NCBI GenBank assembly: GCA_946902985.2
Contig: OX336390.1
Span: forward strand, 529,808,861 to 529,872,860
Origin: Meconema thalassinum
Taxonomy: Eukaryota > Arthropoda > Insecta > Orthoptera > Tettigoniidae
Reading direction: 5' to 3'
Length of the DNA: 64,000 nt
Shown: positions 57,836-64,000 of the stretch, piece by piece
How positions within the stretch are numbered: position 1 is the stretch's first letter
How the letters are laid out: every line of letters begins with the position of its first letter
Made by a program: the position numbers and the translations under genes
The notes under the pieces: generated by a model
Told to the model about the DNA's origin: nothing
The model's input: only the letters and a program-made list of their open reading frames with translations
The model's database searches: none

Positions 57836-59125
57836 TCTTCTTCTTCTTCTTCTTTGGCGCTACAGTCCAGGGTGAACCTTGGCCTTCCTAACGAGCATCC
57901 GCCATCCATCACGGTCCGTAGATCTTCTTCCACTCCGTCCAACCATCTTGCTTTTGGTCGACCTCGCCCTCTTTGTCCTCCTGGGTTTCCAAAGAGAATC
58001 TTCTTTGTCACCTCAGACTCCTCCATTCTTGCCACATGACCTGTCCATCTTATCCTTCCTGATCTATGATTTTTGTTACAGGAACATCAGCATATATAGT
58101 GTACAATTCTGCATTGTACCTTTTCCTCCATCGTTCTCTGTCTCGCACGGGACCACTTATTATCCTCAGAACTTTTCTCTCAAATACGTCGAGCAGCCTT
58201 GCATCAGTTTCCGTCAAGGGCCAGGTTTCTCAAGCATAAGTGAGGACTGGGTTTTGTTGGGCGGCTGAGGAGTCTTGACCGGAATAAGTTACTCAAGGCG
58301 AAATATATGCCCTATTTGCTGAGATCAACCTGATCTTAATTTCAGTTGAGATGCCATTAAGGAAAGTAACTGTGGATCCAAGGTACTTGAAGCTATCGAC
58401 TCTTTCGAACGTGTATTCATCCACGCTGAAAGTTGATGGCATATTGGGTTGATATGCTTTCCCACAGGCCATGTATTTGGTTTTGTCTTCATTAATCATA
58501 AGGCCCATCTTCTTGCTTGCTTGACTTAAAGCTGTAAAGGCTTCTTTCAGAGCTGGTATTGCCCGTGCTACGATGTCGAAATCATCTTCACATGCTAAGA
58601 TCTGTACTGACTTGTAGAAGATGGTACTTCTGCTTCCCTGATCACCTTCTCGAGTGCTACATTAAATAACAAACATGCTAGTACATCACCTTGACGTAGC
58701 ACATTTTTTATTTCCAGAGGATCCGAGTGATTTCCTCTGACTCGAATGCAGCTTCTCACATCAGACATCATCATTGAAAACATTCTCAGTAGTTTTCCAT
58801 GTATCTCCATCTTCTGTAAGGCACGAAACAGCTGGTTTCTATTGATGCTGTCATATGCAGCCTTGAAGTCAATAAAGAGGTGGTGTGTTCCAATTCTGTA
58901 TTCAGCAGTTTTCTCTAAGATTTGGCGCAGATTGAAGATCTGGCCTATTGTTGACTTTACTCGTCGGAATTCGCTTTGGTATATTCCAATTTCCTTGTCC
59001 ACCTGTGGAAGTAACCGATCATTGAAACTTTCTACTTGCGTTATTTTTCCATACTTGGTTTCCAGTGGATGTGTGTCTGGAGATTTTGTGTCCATGTACT
59101 GTGTATTTTCGTATGAGATAATAAT
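57836..59125 (-). pseudogene. LINE (non-LTR) reverse transcriptase, C-terminal part (LINE 1)
   Basis: Non-LTR elements reverse-transcribe their RNA at the target. Minus strand, from about 59125: THHLFIDFKAAYDSINRNQLF (RT palm, split here as THHLFIDFKAAYDS), LRQGDVLACLLFNVALEKV, then after a frameshift near 58610 ILACEDDFDIVA, INEDKTKYMACGK and FKYLGSTV. Further broken frames lead to MARMEESEVTKKILFGNPGG and GRGRPKARWLDGVEEDLR. It ends in a (GAA)n tail (57836-57856 on the plus strand as TTC). The metal-binding FADD box reads CEDD. It is 5'-truncated next to an (AAT)n run and multiply broken. Confidence 0.85.
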
Positions 59126-59429
59126 AATAATTATTATTATGTCCCTAATAAATATTGAATGGCTGGGGTGACATCGATGGAACTTTATAAACAGTTTAAT
59201 ATTATAAAGTCTGACCCTGATTTGTTCCATAACAACCTCCAATGCAAACTGACGACCGCACGAAACTTCCACCAGCATTCGAAAATTCGGACCTTACCAC
59301 ATCAATGAACATGATAATTTGCACGATGCTAGAGGATTATGCCTTCACTTGACCCCTCTCGAAAGCGTGGCAACCACAAGAACAACATGATGACCATGTG
59401 CAATGAGCTTTTATCAATAAAATAATACA

Positions 59430-59560
59430 TCTCGTGATGACGCAGTAGTCAAACTGCTTGCCTCACATTAAAGTGGACGGGGTTCGATTGCTGTTAATAA
59501 TGGTTTTCGTGATTTCCCATTTCACGTCCGGTGGTTCGGAGTCCATGTAAAATAAGAAGG
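59430..59560 (+). mobile_element. SINE head fragment
   Basis: GTGATGACGCAGTAGTCAAAC and GGGGTTCGATTGC give an A-box and B-box like spacing, followed by GTGATTTCCCATTTCAC as in family 3. Only the head is present, and it adjoins the polypyrimidine tract. Confidence 0.5.
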
Positions 59561-59586
59561 TCCTGTGGCTTATGATCGCGAGATTA

Positions 59587-60486
59587 CTTCCTTCCTTCCT
59601 TCCTTCCTTCCTTCCTTCCTTCCTTACTTTCTTCCTTTCTTCCTTCCTTCCTTCCTTCCTTCCTTCCTTCCCTCCTTCCTTCCTTCCTCCCTTCCTTCCT
59701 TCCTCCCTTCCTACCTCCCTCCCTTCGTTCCGTCCTCCCTCCCTCCCTTCCTCGCTCCCCCCTTCCTCCCTTCCTACCTCCCTCATTTCGTTCCGTCCTC
59801 CCTCCCTCTCTTCCTCCCTTCCTCCCTTCCTCCCTTCCTTACTCCCTCCCTCCCTTCCTTCCTCCCTTCCTCCCTTCCTCCCTCTCCCTTCCTCCCTTCC
59901 TCCCTTCTTACCTCCCTCCCTTCCTTCCTTCCTCCCTTCCTTACTCCCTCCCTTCCTCCTCCATTCCTTCCTCCCTCCCTCCCTTCGTTCCGTCCTCCCT
60001 CCCTCCCTTCCTTCCTCCCTCCCTTCCTTCATCCCTCCCTTCCTACCTCCCTCCCTTCGTTCCGTCCTCCTCCCTCCCTTCCTCCCTCCCTCCCTTCCTT
60101 CCTCCCTTCCTTCCTCCCTCCCTTCCTACCTCCCTCCCTTTGTTCCGTCCTTCCTCCCTCCATTCCTCCCTCCCTTCCTCCCTTACTCCCTTCCTTCCTT
60201 CCTTCCTTCCTCCCTTCCTACCTCGCTCCCTTCGTTCCGTCCTTCCTCCCTCCCTTCCTTCCTCCCTTCCTACCTCCCTCCCTTCGTTCCGTCCTTCCTC
60301 CCTCCCTTCCTCCCTCCCTTCCTCCCTTTCCTCCTCCCTTCGTACCTCCCTCCCTTCGATCCTTCCTTCCTCCCTTCCTCCCTCCCTCCCTTCGTTCCTT
60401 CCTTCCTCCCTTCCTTCCTCCCTTCCTTCCTCCCTCCCTCCTTACCTTCCTTCCTTCCTTCCTTCCTCCCTCCCTCCCTTCCTTTC
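59587..60486. repeat. Polypyrimidine (TTCC/CCCT)n minisatellite, ~900 bp
   Basis: Nearly uninterrupted pyrimidines on the plus strand. Higher-order units are marked by TTCGTTCCGTCC-type words at about 59724, 59787, 59985, 60056, 60139, 60230 and 60285. The long ORFs in several frames (up to 316 aa of Pro/Ser/Leu, and Gly/Arg/Glu on the other strand) follow from composition and are not genes. Confidence 0.97.
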
Positions 60487-61119
60487 ATCTACACTAGATT
60501 GATGCCAAAGGTGTCCACTTAATATGAATACAAGCACACCTGTATGGCAGGTAGTTATTCATTACTAATTCCTCATCATTGTGCTCCTTCATTCATCACC
60601 GCTTCCTCAGGAAACACTATGCTCCGGAATTACTGCAGAGAATACCCACAGAGACCAGGTGTCGTGTGAGAGCCATTCTTCCAAGGAAGCTGGTCTTTGT
60701 GCAACATGCAATACTTCTTAACAAAAGCGCAGCAGTTTCTCATTGTGCCGCACGACATCCGGGAACTGAGCTGGCTGGGAATTGGACACAAAAATTCCAA
60801 TATACTCTTTGTTTGTCTAAAAATACGAGATGTAGGCCTAACCTGGTTAAACTAAACATCGCCTGCCTCAGTCCCAAATTAGTTTGGTTGAACTTGCAAG
60901 AGCGATATCATATCTTTCGTTCTTACTTACTTTCTTTCTTTCTCTCCCAAATTCATGCATCGACCGATAGATGGCAGTAATATATGACCAAGGCTGGTGG
61001 CTGCTAAGACATAATAATGAAGACAGTAAGAAATCTTCAATTGTTTTCAAACTTCATCGAATAAGTTGCATATTTTTAAAAGAGTTAATTTGTGTCATGT
61101 TGTCCTATTTTAAAGTTTT
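60487..61119. other. Unassigned; one open frame of 133 aa
   Basis: 60579-60980 is open on the plus strand (starts MCSFIHHRFLRKHYAPELLQ) but shows no family motif I can name. It may be a decayed transposon piece. Nothing else was recognised. Confidence 0.35.
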
Positions 61120-63190
61120 TTAAGCCCATTTTCATCATATTAATTAAACGCTTATGAGATTAACTTTTGTATGTTCGTGTGTTGCTATCGACCTATCGAT
61201 CTTCTTTTAACAAGCTCTTTCAATGAAAATTTCCAAATGCTTACTACTACCCAGTCCGACCCCAGCCTTGTTTTATGAATTTCGTTAACTGCCACCAATC
61301 CAACGTACGGTAGGAGTATCGCGAAATAATTTAAGCAATACTCAATACCTCCAAACATATTGGAGCAATCAACCTGAAATTTTTTAAGGTGATAGAGGAC
61401 AATAGAGTAAGTTCTGATATGTAAGTTCTAAAACCTAATGAGCACAAATAAAAACGTCGCAGCTACGCGAAATCCAAATTTTGGAATTGACCTTTCTGGT
61501 AGGTAATCTAATATTTTAAGCGCAGAGAAAGTTGACACTGAGAATCTTTATTTGAAGATAAATGTAGGTCTACTGGTGTCTAATGTAATTCATTTTTAAT
61601 TCAAGCTGTGCGAATATTAAAGTCATTTTTTAGCCTACTTTTCACATTTTGCAAAAATGAGGAAAAAGTAGTCTTATGAGATCGATCCGGGAAAATGTGT
61701 GTCTGTCTGTCTGTCTGTTCTTCTGTCTGTCTGTCTGTCTGGCTGTGTGTCTGTCCCCCCCCCCCTATCAACTCCTAAACGGCTGCAGCAATCAAAACCA
61801 AATTTAGTATGAGTAAAGATGTGCACCGGAATAGCTCACGAACATATTTGAAAATGATGTCAGTGCTACCAACTGCTGAAAAAACGCACTAGAAATTTGA
61901 GCTCCATGTTGGATATCTTGCAAGGTATGCATGGGAGCTATTCCAAAATTGGCACACGTGTAGATAATACTATTTCAGTTTAATTTCCAGGAGGCCAACC
62001 ATGACAGTGTTGCCAAAATAATGTTAAGCCTTCTGATAGGTCAAATGTTTAAATGCATATAACTTCTACACTATCAACTGGATCTCAACCAAATTTTGTA
62101 TGTAATATCTGTACATAAACAGATATGACTGAGCGTATTCTTAAGAGCCACCAGGCTGCCAACTGTTAATAATTGCTCTCTCTCTATTTTTTTAAAATCC
62201 AAGTACCAATATATCAGAAAGTATGCAAGCCAACAGCTTTAAACTATGCACACGTATATTCTGACATTTTAGATTAATTTGGAGTAACTTATGTACGTCA
62301 GTTCTACCAACGTGATTATAAGCCTGCTGATAGTACCAATTTTTAAATACATGTAACTTCTATACTATCGGTTGGATTTCAACCAAATTTCGTATGTGCA
62401 ATGTGTACCATAACAGATATGACTATACGTATTGTTAAGAGCAATCAGGGCTGCCAACTGTTAATAAATGCTGTCTATATTCTTTTTACCCTAATATCAA
62501 TATATCAGAAAGTATGCAAGCCAACAGCTCTATACTTTGCACACGTATAGCACCTGACATTCTAGATTAATTTGGAGTAATTAATACAAGGCGGTGCTGC
62601 CAACATGATTCTATGCCTGCTGATATGTCCAATTTTAAAATACATGTAACTTCTATACTAACAAATGGATTTCATCCAAAATTGGCACAACAAGATATCA
62701 TAATAATTCAGATTATTACTGACCAGCACACGCATGGTATTGTTGGCTACATGCTTTTACGCGTGCTGATAGATCCAGTGTCTAACTGCATGTAACGTCC
62801 ATTGGACTTCAACCAAATGTTGTATTCTGTACCTTAAGAGGTGGAACTAAGAATATATTCAGTCACCAGGGCTGCCAACTGTAGTGCTCTATTAGGCTAC
62901 ATTATACCAGGTTTATTTTGAACTAATTAGATATTTCGATATTACCAACTTAATTTCGTCATTATTCTTGATAGGTTAATATACTGTAGAATAATCATTG
63001 GCATGAAAAGTAGGCTGTATAGTTCTTCAGGGAACTTCTTGTTAAAATTCTCGTGAGCTATCCACGTGATTAATGAAATTTTACACGAGTATAATGATCC
63101 ATTATTATCGTGTTGGAAGCCATTATTCAGTGTTGCCTTAGTAATCGAAATTTTATGTTTTTCAGTTGATCAACACGATTGTACAAAATT
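61120..63190 (+). mobile_element. Diverged Helentron-like element hosting copy G
   Basis: Starts with AGCCCATTTTCATCATATTA near 61123, then CTTATGAGATTAAC and diverged internal units. After the nested copy G (61632-63043), family-like sequence resumes (GCTATCCACGTGATTAATGAA at about 63057). The far end is not defined. Confidence 0.5.
61632..63043 (+). mobile_element. Helentron-like element, copy G (diverged subfamily)
   Basis: 5' AGCCTACTTTTCACATTTTG with an inverted arm, CTGT-rich microsatellite, C run, then tandem units of about 300 bp (TAACTTCTACACTATC at 62060, TAACTTCTATACTATC at 62346, TAACTTCTATACTAAC at 62646). The 3' end is AGTAGGCTGTATAGTTC, hairpin, TTCTTGTT. The flanks show no duplication. 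Confidence 0.78.
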
Positions 63191-63433
63191 GTAATGGGTG
63201 GTTCCCTAATTCTGAAAAAATGTAGCCTACCAGTTTCGATCGTCAAGCGAACATCATCAGATCCTTTACACTTAGGCTATTAAATCTATGTCTACAAGTA
63301 TGGATTATGACATTTACAATATATACACTTAATCAGTTGCAGTAGTTCTCAACGAAGGATCGAATATTTCGACTAGTTGTGCTAGTTTATTCAATACTGC
63401 AATTAAATAATTTTATATATTGTAAATAGCATA

Positions 63434-64000
63434 ACTAGGGGTGGTGATTTTTAGCATTTTTAAATCAGAAATTTAGCATTTTGGTTTGAAAATTTATCAT
63501 TTTGTACCTTTTATATATTTAAAATTTAACATTTTATAGCATTTTGAAGAAAGAAAACCACAAATTTATATTAAATCTAACAAATAAGTAATTTTGAAAT
63601 GACATTAATGTGAAATTAAAATCACACTTGTAAAAGGTTAGTAGTGAGGTAAAGATGTATGCAATTAACTATGTATTTATTTTAAATTAATTAGGTTAAA
63701 CTAACACACAAGAAAATTAGAAGTCAAAGTGGTACAGAGAAAGTAATTTATACTGATGCCAAATCAGAATAATACAGAGTAAATACACAAAATCAACTCA
63801 AGTCTTGCTTCAATATCTACCACAGTGGGTTAGTGCATGCAACTTCACTAATCATTAACATTGTTGAATGAGCTGTTTTATAAACATTTTCGGTCTCACC
63901 ATCATAGCACTTGTTGACTTGACCTACACGAAGGAATTAAAGCGAAGGCGGGCGGGTAAAAAGTGCAGGAGGGATAACTTTCCGCATTCTAAACCGGTGT
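63434..64000. other. Possible end of another hAT-like element, runs off window
   Basis: TAGGGGTGGTGATTTTTAGC at 63434 resembles the TAGGGCTCGGATTTTTAGG termini of the two hAT-like copies and is followed by the same kind of A/T-rich TTTAGCATTTT repeats. The other end is beyond the window. Confidence 0.4.

Noticed and set aside
59565..60522. ORFs of 310 and 316 aa (+) and 189 aa (-)
   Set aside because: All frames of the (TTCC/CCCT)n tract are open because the tract lacks stop-forming words; translations are pure low complexity.
60579..60980. 133-aa ORF as a transposase
   Set aside because: The LLQRIP-like start faintly recalls mariner-type proteins, but no catalytic motif follows; left unassigned.

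Overview
This is arthropod-type nuclear DNA with no identifiable host gene. Almost every recognisable segment is a transposable element, most of them broken and several nested in one another. The background is AT-rich with many microsatellites. The mix of Ty3/gypsy, tRNA-derived SINEs, non-LTR elements, mariner and hAT derivatives and rolling-circle-like elements suggests an insect with a large repeat-rich genome. An orthopteroid lineage is my guess, at low confidence; no single sequence proves the species.

Layout. 1-5695: decayed 3' part of a Ty3/gypsy element whose integrase is split by a tRNA-derived SINE (2465-2987). 5696-11830: non-coding repeats, with a Helentron-like element (9600-10827) and a 0.7-kb retroposed repeat (11095-11818). 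12078-16784: two more Helentron-like elements, one carrying a 292-bp tandem array. 16845-19356: a SINE, an internally deleted mariner-like element and a hAT derivative encoding only a zinc-finger stub. 20241-20547: a tandem duplication with CRE palindromes. 22700-28040: SINEs, retroposed repeats and a degenerate Helentron-like relative. 28681-34542: a young but defective Ty3/gypsy provirus with an intact gag, a broken pol and a deleted 3' LTR. 34640-37409: another Helentron-like element and a second copy of the hAT derivative. 39786-40871: a foldback palindrome. 40930-41198: a SINE. 41237-45404: a transposon with TIRs of about 450 bp encoding a PIN-like nuclease relative, itself split by a Helentron-like element. 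45405-50425: unassigned AT-rich DNA. 50426-52884: a decayed hAT transposase gene split by a SINE. 53525-57835: repeats, a SINE, a mariner derivative and a LINE remnant carrying two insertions. 57836-59125: a second LINE. 59587-60486: a polypyrimidine minisatellite. 61120-63190: nested Helentron-like elements. The right edge may hold the end of another hAT-like element.

The elements form no pathway. The value of the window is its nesting: empty-site comparisons show how the elements insert. The best leads are (i) the AGCC...CTTGTT elements, which inserted without target duplication and carry ATGGCG motifs about every 146 bp, and (ii) the long-TIR transposon carrying the PIN-like protein.
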